Assembly: GCA_013339765.2 (NCBI GenBank)
Contig: CM023448.1
Location: 331,904,941 to 331,968,940 of the forward strand
DNA from: Haemaphysalis longicornis
Lineage: Eukaryota; Arthropoda; Arachnida; Ixodida; Ixodidae
Reading direction: 5' to 3'
Length of the DNA: 64,000 nucleotides
The notes under the pieces were generated by a model. The model was given only the letters and a program-made list of their open reading frames with translations. It ran no database searches and had not been told where the DNA came from. Numbering within the stretch: position 1 is the stretch's first letter; every line of letters starts with the position of its first letter. Below, piece by piece: positions 55,117-64,000 of the stretch. The position numbers and the translations under genes are program-made.

Positions 55117-57312
55117 CGCCGAGGTGAATGAGCGGAGAAGAGTGACTCGACTGAAATGCCTGCGTACTATCCGAACATCCCCACTGAGGAGTTCCTGCAT
55201 TTCTTTTTCGTTTTACTGTCAAAGTGCCTTCTCTAGGTATAGTGAAAAAAAGAACTTCCACGCGGTCTTTCGGCGCAGGTGAACGCGACGTTGCCCTGCA
55301 TGAGCAAAGTAAAGGAAGCTAACCCACTCCGCAGTACTGTCGGGTTCGCAACCTGGCAAGCGTGTCAGCAGTGCTGCGCCCATGCCCACCGCGCATGAGA
55401 GGCGTCCACCAAGTGGCACTTCTGCCGCAAATTACGCACCGCCCGCGTGACCTCAAGACCTCTCTTACGAGAAATGAAAAAGAGTTCTCCCATCCTGGCC
55501 GCTCCCGCAGGCCCGCGTCGGTCCGAAACATTAGCGCGCTTCAGGCGTGCGCAGTGGTCATCGTAGCAGCGGTCCGCCCCGCTCAATCAGGCCCTGGGCG
55601 TACAAAAGTGGCGACCCCGCAACCAGCGCGGGCAATGAGCTGCGCGGCAGAGCCGCTGGACGCAGGGCCGTCGAGCCGGCCGGGCGGCCCTTTGGCGAGA
55701 GCGCGCTTTCGCGGAGGTCGCTAAAAGGATTCCGATGTAGCAGTTCCAGCGATAAGAGGTTGATTTATCGCGCGGTCTGCCTAGCAACGCCCTAACCATT
55801 GGCACGCTATGCACTCATTTGCATTAATCATTGTGCTGTTTCTGCGCCCGCCGCAGGGCTCATCAGAATTATCACCCGGGGCCGCCACCTCCTAGAGCCG
55901 CCAATTACTGGCGTTGCACCTCTCCACAACACCTCCTCTTCTCCTCCATCCCTATTTCTTTTACTTTGCTCGTCAGTGGACAGCTTAACGATCCAGGAAA
56001 AATAAACACCTCTTACACGCACGATATCAAGCTCACATATACAGTGGTACGTAAAAAATAAGCACGTAAGCTCCGCAGCCTAGCACTCGTCAGATACAGT
56101 CCCCAACCAACAAAGTGCGTACGTCAAAATAAATGAAATATGAACGAGTGGTGTGATTCCCCGCAATGACCATATGCCGAACTCTGTCATCTGTCGGAGA
56201 TAGAATTTTCCCGTTCTAAGTTGTTGTTTCATGGCTGTGCGTAACCAAAATATAGTCGGTTTCCGCTACCTTCCACCAAGAGAGAACGACCAGTGCCGAC
56301 GCACACACGGTTTGCCAGTAAATAAACAAACAGTTTCCTTTTTCTCAGTAATTAGCTTTACCAAAATATCATTCGAGAACGGACGGCATTCACCTTAATT
56401 AGGGCATTCTCGTAGCCTTGCTTCGATCCAGAGCAGCCGAATTATCAATGCTGCAATTAGTCCAGGGCCCACACACGAGCCCGGCTAATTGATGTGGTCT
56501 GCCCTGTAGTATTACATGCTGCCAACGTACATCAGCAACTGAAAGGCCGCCTTACTTTCTACCATGCACTATTGTGGCGCCCCCATGTTCTTGCAACAGC
56601 ATTCCGGAGAGTTAAACTTTGGTGAAATTCCCTCACTTCCAATCCTTCGGTACGCACAAAATTTGCCATTCCGGGCCAAGTAATGGCCGAAAAGTTAACT
56701 TCCAGCCCTCTAATTCATCAATGTCAGAAACTGGCTCTTGATAGCTGCACACAGTTACCGACAGAGGCAACATCAAGTTAACGTTAGCAGACTCTGTGAC
56801 AACTGTAAAATTGTGCAAAACACGTCACTAGACCCAAGGGATGGTCGCACAAAGCGCTTGGTGACATAGCTTGTACAGAAATATCTACTAACACGACCAA
56901 GATTAACAGGCTCGCAACAGTCGGCCAAGACACTGCCGGTCTTTTTATTAAAAAATGGAAAGTATTCCCTGTCCTTCATGAGCATGCATGGTCAACATAT
57001 TTTGGCGATTTTCTCTTGTGCGGGACTAGGAGAAGTTATGTTGCTCTCTGCTAGTTTGCTTGTTTCCTTTCGACGAACAGCTTTCACTGTGCTATCTTGA
57101 TATCGGCTTCGCATATCTTCAGAACGATGTTACTGGTCTGGACGCCTCCTCCTGAGTTCTTGAATTTCCCGTGAATTTGCCGTATTGTTTCACATAGCGA
57201 TGGTCAGACGAAGCGAAGTCTAGTTTGAAGCCTTGATCACAAACAACCCCGCTAATCTTTCTGATACGGTGCATAATAGTAATAAAAGCACTTAACACGC
57301 ATATAAAGAAAC
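55117..57312. other. No recognised gene; GC-rich 55360-55720 with regulatory-like motifs after it
   Basis: The GC-rich block has open frames in several phases. Just after it, 55780-55850 contains CCTAGCAACG, the octamer ATTTGCAT (55816-55823) directly followed by TAATCATT. A second AT-motif cluster (CTTAATTAGGG, GGCTAATTGATG) lies at 56394-56495. Regulatory function is a guess. Confidence 0.35.
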
Positions 57313-58125
57313 CGTAAAACTCGTTAATTCGAACTTGCTTAATTCGAACTTACAGTCAATTCGAACTGACTGTTTGGTCCCGGCACAGCCCTGTATATTC
57401 CAATGGGAGAAAACTCCCGATAATTCGAACGTGTCGCTTTCCAGAACGGTTAAGTCGAACTGTATCCCCTGGTTTTCATCGCTCATCGCAGATGAAGTCG
57501 GCCCAGAGGGATTACAATGTGTTGCAAATCCAAACTAAATCAAATTTACTAGAGATGCAAAACAACAAAACAGAAAAACAGCGTGGCGCGTGCGCTACGC
57601 TGCATATCGGTGCCTGTTTCTGGCGTATAACCGACTTATCAAATTAATTTCATTTGCTGTTCGAGATCCAAGATCATTATTTACGAAATCACTTGCCACA
57701 AACGTGTAGTAGCGCCTCATTCGCGATAACAAGTCTTGATTGATTATAGGGTTTAACGCGCCGACGCAACGCAGGCGATGAGGCGCGCCGTAGTGGAGGG
57801 CTCCGTATTAATTTTGACCACCTGGTGATCTTTAACGTGCGCCGAAATCTCGTACACACGGGCGTTTTTGCTTTTAGCCTCCATCACAAAAGCGCCCGCC
57901 ACGGCCGGGAATCGAACCCGCGACCTCGTACTCAGCAGCGCAACGCCCTAGCCACTGAGCCACCACAGCAGGCGCGATAACGAGTCCAGAGGTGGCTTTT
58001 TTGTGTTCTGCCCGCGCAGTGCGGCCCGATATCTATTCATTCGAGATCCCGCCCTCTAATTCGAACTCTGCTTAATTCGAACAATTTGATGGGCCCCTTC
58101 GAGTTCGAATTGACGAGCTTTTACT
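57313..58125. mobile_element. pogo-like miniature element carrying a nested SINE
   Basis: The left end (57313) reads CGTAAAACTCGTTAATTCGA. The right end on the minus strand reads AGTAAAAGCTCGTCAATTCG. Subterminal AATTCGAAC motifs recur (57326, 57341, 57357, 57421 and at the right end), as in the 38-kb copy. The element is about 575 bp without the SINE at 57736-57972. The first bases resemble those of the Tigger-like element at 24985 (CCGTAAAA), which supports a pogo/Tigger relation. No coding capacity. Confidence 0.78.
57722..57986 (-). mobile_element. Full-length Ruka-like SINE nested in the pogo-like element
   Basis: Flanks CGCGATAACAAGTC (57722-57735) and CGCGATAACGAGTC (57973-57986) form a 14-bp target-site duplication with one difference. 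The minus-strand insert has box A (TGGCTCAGTGGCTAGGGCG), box B (GGTTCGATTCC, complementary to 57910-57920), the standard body, and a short ATTG/AATC tail next to 57736. The homologous empty site is present at 38583-38596 in the other pogo-like copy. Confidence 0.92.
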
Positions 58126-58180
58126 CTAAAGACAAAAGTGAACGCTGACAAAACCAACGTGAAATCAGCAGTAACAGAAA

Positions 58181-58652
58181 AAAATTACTCCCACCTCCCC
58201 TCGCGGGAACCCCTGTGTAGATGCGACGCATAGGGGGTTCCGTTGTTGTTTCCGATAGGTTGATTCTCCTACCGCGTGAAACGTGCCGTGACCCCCCTGC
58301 CGCGGCTATGACGCAACGTGGCGCGGCTATGACGCAACACAATCCAACACAATCCACTTTAAACCAATCGAATCCAAATACAAATCTAATCTAATCCAAT
58401 CCAATCCAATTCAATCCAATCCAAATCCAATCCAATCCAAATCCAAGCCAAGCCAAGCCCAAGCCAAGCCAATCTAATCGAATTCAATCCAATGCCCCTC
58501 GCGAGAGAGTGTTCGCTATCGGATAGGAGAGGGGGTGAGCGGCGGAGAGCGCAGCTCGCGCGGCGAGGAGAATGGGGGAGGGGTGTGGACGGACAACGAC
58601 AACGCCGTATGGAGGGACAAGGCGAGTGAATGAGGTGCCGTCGCATCTAAAA
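58181..58652. repeat. Promoter-bearing repeat family, copy C, with CCAAT array
   Basis: Starts AAATTACTCCCACCTCCCCT then CGCGGGAACCCC and GATGCGACGCAT, and ends GCCGTCGCATCTAAAAG (58652). It shares TTGATTCTC and CGCGTGAAACGTG with copy A. Where A and B carry the TATA/initiator module, C instead has an expanded AATCCAATCC/CCAAGCC array (about 58335-58497) with roughly ten CCAAT pentamers. No coding capacity. Confidence 0.7.
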
Positions 58653-59005
58653 GATGGTCTATTTACGTTAGACAACTTGCAAGAGAAAGACGCGTGGTGA
58701 ACTTAAAATCTTGGCACAATCTTTTTATTCGTGTCTATTTATTTTTTATCGCTTTTGTAATCAGAAAAGTCAGCTGTTGGTTTTATTCGCATTCACAAAA
58801 CATTGTTAGGCGTCGACAATAGGGCCGCTGCTGTCTGAAACTCACTGGCATGCCGCGAGTATGCTTTCCTTCAGTCTTCATGTATTGTATCAAAACATGA
58901 AATCATGGACATTGAGTACAAATCTTATCGCTCCAGTGTGGCGGATGGTAAGGCAGTGTCATGGAACAGCGGTAACGTGCAATTTTGCGTTCGCTTTTGA
59001 AAATC
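58653..59005. other. No recognised gene
   Basis: AT-rich. Nothing recognised. Confidence 0.45.
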
Positions 59006-59186
59006 GCTTTCTCTTCTAATTCCCGGCCGCGGCAGCCGTTTTTCTGACGCAAGCGAAAATCAAAAACACCCGCGTGTACGAGATTTCGGCGCAGGTTTAA
59101 GATTACTATAGGTGGTCAAAATTAATCCGGAGCCCTCCACTACGGCGCGCCTCATCGCCTGCGTTGTGTCGGTGCGTTAAACCCAA

Positions 59187-59277
<91 letters not shown>

Positions 59278-59320
59278 TAATAAATAAATAAATCGATCAA
59301 TCAATCAGCTTTCTCTTCTA
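59006..59320 (+). mobile_element. Ruka-like SINE, truncated at box B, long (AATC)n tail
   Basis: Perfect 13-bp target-site duplication GCTTTCTCTTCTA at 59006-59018 and 59308-59320. The insert (59019-59307) starts inside box B (ATTCCCGG) and keeps the body (CGAGATTTCGGCGCAGG, GGTCAAAATTAATCCGG). Its tail has expanded into about 110 bases of AATC repeats. Confidence 0.92.
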
Positions 59321-59464
59321 GCGTGCTCGTTTTATTTGCTGGTTGTCCTGACATTGCCTGAATATTCCCCGTTCAATAAAGGGGATTGTTTATCATCCCT
59401 GCTCGTAACCAGGACTCGGGTTCTGCGTGCGGGACCGAGGTTCATGTGGTGCCATTCCAAATGT

Positions 59465-59698
59465 ATGCCGAAGCTCTTAGTGGACGTTGTGCGCTGCTGA
59501 GCACAAGGACGCGTAATGCATTTCCGTCCGTGGGGGCCGTGTTTCTGAGGGAGGGAAAGCGAAAACACCCGTGTGTTCGAGATTTCGGCGAACTCTAAAG
59601 ATCCCTAGCTGGCCCAAATTCATCCTGAGCCCTCCACTACGGCGTGACTCATCGCCTGTGTAGCGTCGGCGCGGTAACCACCACAATCAATCAACCAA
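59465..59698 (+). mobile_element. Ruka-like SINE, diverged
   Basis: The head is recognisable from CTTAGTGGACGTTGTGCGCT and GCTGAGCACAAGGACGCG. Box B is destroyed. The body follows with CGAGATTTCGGCGAACTC and GAGCCCTCCACTACGGCG, ending CACAATCAATCAACC. No convincing target duplication. Confidence 0.8.
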
Positions 59699-60239
59699 CG
59701 TTGTGTGGGTCGATAAGAGTGCCTGACTTTTTTTTACCAAACATAAATGAACTGAGTAAGACTGGACCTGTTGGACTGCAGATGAGGAGTGCGGCGGTGC
59801 CATTTTTAATGTCCAAAAGCTCTATCATCAGCTGCATATAGGATCGTGACAAGATTGAGAAGGCATACAACAGTGGTGCTCCACCAGAGCACCCCACCAT
59901 CGAGCACCCCACCAAGCAAGCCAGCAAGAGCACTCCAATGGTACTTCCAGAAAAGGGGTGTTAGGAGCATGTGTGCAGCCCAAAACTGGCTTTATAAAGC
60001 CGGTCGTTGTGCAGAACAAGCAAGAATATTGCCTACTTGGTGAAACAGTGTCATGCCAAGCTGAAGAAAACCACCCTGGACAGCCTTTTTGGGAGTTATG
60101 ACCGTTAAATGAAACTGCTAATAAATGAAACAGATTTCACTGTCCCCGTAGAGTTTCGTTTAGAGGGAGTGTACTATATATAAAACGGAAAGGGTGGCGA
60201 TGGAGCCGAAAGCGAGGTTAACACGAAGTAGGGAACCGT
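59699..60239. other. No recognised gene
   Basis: A local duplication of GAGCACCCCACCA occurs at about 59887 and 59903. Short frames only. Confidence 0.45.
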
Positions 60240-60360
60240 CGTTAACAGCAACAATAGTAGGGTTTATTCGACATTTCAGCCGATAGTCCGTCCTCCGCCA
60301 GGCCAACGAAGGCCGGACGAAGGCCGGTCCATTGGTCGAAACGTCGAATAAGCCATTTCG
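60240..60360. mobile_element. Possible Penelope-like terminal-repeat fragment
   Basis: TTTATTCGACATTTCAGCC (about 60260) and the reverse complement of GGTCGAAACGTCGAATAA (about 60334-60351) form a long imperfect inverted repeat around a GGCC-rich core. From memory, such GAAACGTCGAATAA blocks occur in the terminal repeats of Penelope-like elements, which can carry hammerhead ribozyme motifs. Here GATAGTCCGTCC and GGACGAAGG look like a degenerate version. No coding sequence is adjacent. Confidence 0.35.
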
Positions 60361-61312
60361 TTGTTGTTGTTACCTGGACTGTTCACGTTTCATATCTGCG
60401 ACCTGTGATTGAGAACAAAGAAATAATTAAAAGCACTAGAGAACGGTTAAATATTCTGTACCACAAACTGCTAGATTTTGCCGAGAGCTAGTGGTATTAG
60501 TGTTGTCACAACGAAGACGCAGATGCCGCCGCATGCACGTAGGTGCAGCGCTCTCAAAATAAGTGCAGGAATTTGATATCTGACACCAGTAAACTAGATC
60601 ACATTTCATCCTGATAGTTATTGCGACTGATAAATAAAGCGTTACTAATCGAACACCCGTACAGATGTATCAGCAACAATCTGGTATCTGATGAGTGCAA
60701 AGGAACCGCAAGTGTAGGATGAAGAAGAGAAATATGATTAATGACACCTCAGTAGTGGTAGTTTTGCGAGTGAATTAAAATATTGACCCGGAAAGCGCAC
60801 CATATCAGCGCGTTGAATGTCAGCACAATCGTGCTAATCTACTACGTGCGTCATGCGACGCCCCGGTAAGCGAAACCGCGGCAAAACATATATCAACCTC
60901 AAGTTGCATTGTCCCTGCCGATCTTTCCCTGTCGTAACGGAATTTCTAAAAATCACTTCGGCATTCCTTTACCCACTTTCTTCAATTCGAACAGGAAAGT
61001 CGAAACCTTAGCCTCCGTAGAACAGGCGGGCTTGCGTGCAGCGCCAATCACGCACATTGTAAAAAATCGCATACACGCTAAAAACGAGAGTCGCACGGCC
61101 AAGCTAAAAGTAGAACAGTGGACCGCGTCTGAAGTTCGGACAGAACGCCACCGAGAATCATCGTCGTGTTGAGTGCGGGCGTTTTCGGTATGGAAATAGT
61201 TTGGCAAAAACACCACTTCAGACAAATTTATCGATTTCACATAATGTAAGCGAGAGACGATTATTCAACAAATTTACTCCATAAATGTACTATGCAGCTT
61301 CTTGCAATATAG
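60361..61312. other. No recognised gene
   Basis: Short frames only. Confidence 0.45.
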
Positions 61313-61513
61313 AGTATTTAGATTGTTCGTTTCCCGGCCGCGGCGGCCGCTTTTCTGATGGAGGCGAAAAGCAAAAACGCCCGTGTGTACGAGATTTCGG
61401 CGCACTTTAAAGATCCCCAGGTGGTCAAAATTAATCCGGAGCCCTCCACTACGGCGTGCCTCATCGCCTGCGTTGCGTCGGCGCGTTAAACCCTACAGTC
61501 AAGTATTTGGATT
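61313..61513 (+). mobile_element. Ruka-like SINE, truncated exactly at box B, 12-bp target-site duplication
   Basis: Flanks AGTATTTAGATT (61313-61324) and AGTATTTGGATT (61502-61513) differ at one base. The insert (61325-61501) starts GTTCGTTTCCCGGCC, that is at box B, and keeps the whole body, ending GCGCGTTAAACCCTACAGTC. The AATC tail is almost absent. Confidence 0.9.
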
Positions 61514-64000
61514 AACATATGAAAACTGTGACCCTATTTTACAAAAAGCGGTTATTACATATGCATAAGCGTAAAACGAGAGCAGTGAAATAATTCCCGC
61601 CGTCAAAAGCGCGAGCTTAAACAAAAAAAAAAAAACAAAAAAAAAACAAGGATGGTTTCGACATGTAATGTTTCTCCAATTTCCATGTTCCTCTTCGCGC
61701 CCAGGTTAGTGCGTGCGTAAACAGCTGCGCACGGGAGCCACTGAGCACTGTAAGAGCCCTTTCTCCGCGCGGGAGGTGCGCACGAGGGTAGTAAATGTGT
61801 TAATCAATGTTACGTCTGCAGGCGTATTTACTGATGCGTTGCTTAGTTTGGTTGAAGCGCTTAGACTAGACCAACCAACAGATGAGAACCCTGTGGTGCT
61901 TAGAGATCCGAAAATAGCCGCGAGTGGTCCGCACCGGCGGTCATTCGCATCCCGTTTTCTGGTTTACTATCATCCCGTGAACTGGACCCGTGAACCGCAT
62001 TTGTGGTCCCGTGAACCGGACCACAAATCCGGTTGTTCCAACTAACCGAGCCATCTTGTTCCGTCTCAGATTGAACCATTTCGGGCCACCGGAGTCATAA
62101 ACGTTTGCTTATACGTCCGTTTTAGCGACAATGGTGATCGGCTGATTCGAAAACTTATAATTGCATGAATTGGCGCTCATATATTCCACAGACCGTTTTT
62201 ATTTAATTTTAAGCGGTTTAAGTCTGTCATAGCTAAGCTGGTGCGGATTTTGTACTCAACCTGTTTTGATATTTGTTTTACATATTTTTTACGTACTTTT
62301 TGTTGAGAGGACCAGGATGAAGGGATATAGAGGAGGGCGAGGAGTGGTAAGCGCTGTCTAGCATTCACAGTATAAACGAGTCCCTGAACGCAGTCGCAGG
62401 GGTTCGGAAGTCCCCGGCAAGCGCCAGTGATGCCGACGCCGACTGGGCCCCCAACGGGCCGAGGCCGCCGTCGCCGCGATACAGCCCTCGAAATGCAGGC
62501 CTTTACGGCTTCGACTGGCTATCCGGCCATAGCCGACAGCGGCATGTGTCGAGTGTCAGTGGTTCTGCGCCACACGCAAAGCCCACACTTACGAGCTAGT
62601 GCTTGATCCACGTATGAACTTCTGCGTGCTGGCTACTAAATTAAGTTCACGCGAGCCGTTTTCTGCGAGCGCAGCGCTATTGTTGCAGCGTGTGTGCGCG
62701 AGAAGCTATTCCAGGAAACGTTTTAGAGCTGGGCATATTCAGCTTTCATCGCCTGGCGCAGAACGAACCCATCAAAGAAAAGAAAAGGCCCGTTCGCACA
62801 AATGAGTCGAAGAAGCGATGCAAAAAAAAAAAAAAAAGGAAAGAAAAGAACGCCAACGAGAAAGCCTCAAAACCGCGAATGCAATGGTGGGGATCTTCGC
62901 AGTGACGGAGAATGAGCGAGGGCGGGTGTTGATGGGTATACGCTTTGGACCGTGCGGCGCCCTGCCGCGTGACAGAAGCTTTCGCACGTATGGCAGTGCC
63001 ATACACAACTAACCTGCCGACAGACCGTTCTAGTCACTTCGCTGGGGTCGATCACCAGTTACATTCAAGAGGACATACCAAGCTTGCAGTAAGATATAAG
63101 GCAACGACCAGGTATGCTGTTGTCGATGCGTGCGGAAAAGCGACGCTTTCCCTCATGCGACGCGGAAAAGTGATGCGGAAAGCGACGCCTCGCTTTCCCG
63201 CACTCTTTCATTCGTTGCTCAGTGAGAGGTGAAATTCAAACGAGGGCTCTGTGAAGGACCGGAAGAAAAGTGTGAAACTAGTTTTTTATCGCGCTAGTTC
63301 GGCCTATTCCATCGAAAGAGAGTAAAAGCTAGACAAAAGAATAAGGAGAGGTAGGAAGCGAAAAAATAAGTTTCAGAGGACACCTACGTTCAGCTGTTAA
63401 TAAGTAGTCCGATGTGATAGCGTTACCTCATCGTCAATGAAGCGTTCTTGAACGGAGCTGCTGCCCTCACCATTTATCCTCTCGAAGCACTGAAGGCCAG
63501 CTGAGAAAGCGTGACTAGCCTCAACGGTTTTCAAACACCGCGGCGCCGGAAAGACACAAGCCAAGGGTGCGGGGTGTTGGCCACTTTCAGCGAGGAGACA
63601 CTGTTACTGTTTTCAAGTGTTTATTCTGTAGCGATGTGGCGAGAGTGTGCGCGTTGGTTCTCCGCTTACGCTTGGCCGCGCGGCGCCATTCATCGTTCGC
63701 CAGACTGAGCTCATGGTGTTTACTCTTGGTTTTTACCAGCGGAACTGTTGTTACCAGCCGTTTACCGCCTACCTGAGAACGCGCCTTGCGAGGAGCGCCT
63801 GGCGTCGTCGAGGCTTGCGCGTGGCGCTCGTAAAAAACACCAAGGAAACAGTTCACGTGCGTCCGTCCGCGTCTCAATTAAGTAAGGAGCACAAGACAGC
63901 TCGCGCTACAGACGCCCAGTTCGCGAAGCCGGTCGTTGCCGGTTCTAGTGCGTGCTGGCGTGTTCCACTTTGGGAGAAATGTGAAAGCCTGCGGACAAAA
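61514..64000. other. No recognised gene
   Basis: Contains A-rich runs (61623-61648, 62822-62837), a perfect 11-bp hairpin at 61999-62028 (ATTTGTGGTCC arms, loop CGTGAACC), a GC-rich block at 62390-62530, and a GCGGAAA(A)GCGACGC-type imperfect repeat at 63130-63205. No domain in any frame. Confidence 0.45.

Noticed and set aside
59187..59307. CRISPR-like or satellite array
   Set aside because: It is a simple AATC tail of a SINE and lies inside the SINE's target-site duplication.

Overview
This window is eukaryotic nuclear DNA, most probably from a hard tick (Ixodidae). The strongest sign is a family of tRNA-headed SINEs with a fixed body and an (AATC)n tail. It closely resembles, from memory, the Ruka-type SINEs described in ixodid ticks. 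Seven copies occur here. The other repeats also suit a large arthropod genome: many 5'-truncated non-LTR retrotransposons, pogo/Tigger-like elements, Penelope-like pieces, long simple repeats and homopolymers. I found no prokaryotic gene organisation and no complete host gene. Almost every open frame is short and chance-like, or belongs to a decayed transposon.

Layout. 1-5 kb holds a decayed RT/RNase H LINE, a tRNA-like fragment, a Penelope-like GIY-YIG remnant, a large inverted repeat and a compound microsatellite. 5.7-6.4 kb holds copy A of an unnamed repeat that carries a core-promoter-like module. 8.6-9.9 kb has a 5'-truncated CR1/L2-like LINE. 10.5-10.7 kb has a possible host exon. 11.6-18.7 kb has several LINE 3' ends, CT arrays and unusual hairpins, including two overlapping perfect palindromes at 17.8 kb. 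19.6-21.8 kb has the best-preserved LINE, whose reverse transcriptase frame is broken by a 50-bp insertion with its own target-site duplication. 25-26 kb is an internally deleted Tigger/pogo-like DNA transposon. 26.1-27.4 kb is another dead LINE.

The second half is sparser. It has a full-length SINE (28.4 kb), a tRNA-like fragment (32.3 kb), a 304-bp LINE insertion with a perfect 13-bp target-site duplication (36.2 kb), two pogo-like miniature elements (38.1 and 57.3 kb), copies B and C of the promoter-bearing repeat (40.0 and 58.2 kb), a TIR miniature element (48.6 kb), a second possible host exon (54.6 kb), and SINEs at 42.4, 54.0, 57.7, 59.0, 59.5 and 61.3 kb. GC-rich islands near 7.6, 10.9, 23.1, 45.3, 50.8 and 55.5 kb have no recognisable gene and may be regulatory.

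The window is best read as a layered record of insertions. Several events can be fully resolved from target-site duplications, and one SINE insertion is confirmed by an empty site in a paralogous element inside this same window. The least explained item is the A/B/C repeat family, which keeps a TATA-like box and an initiator at canonical spacing.
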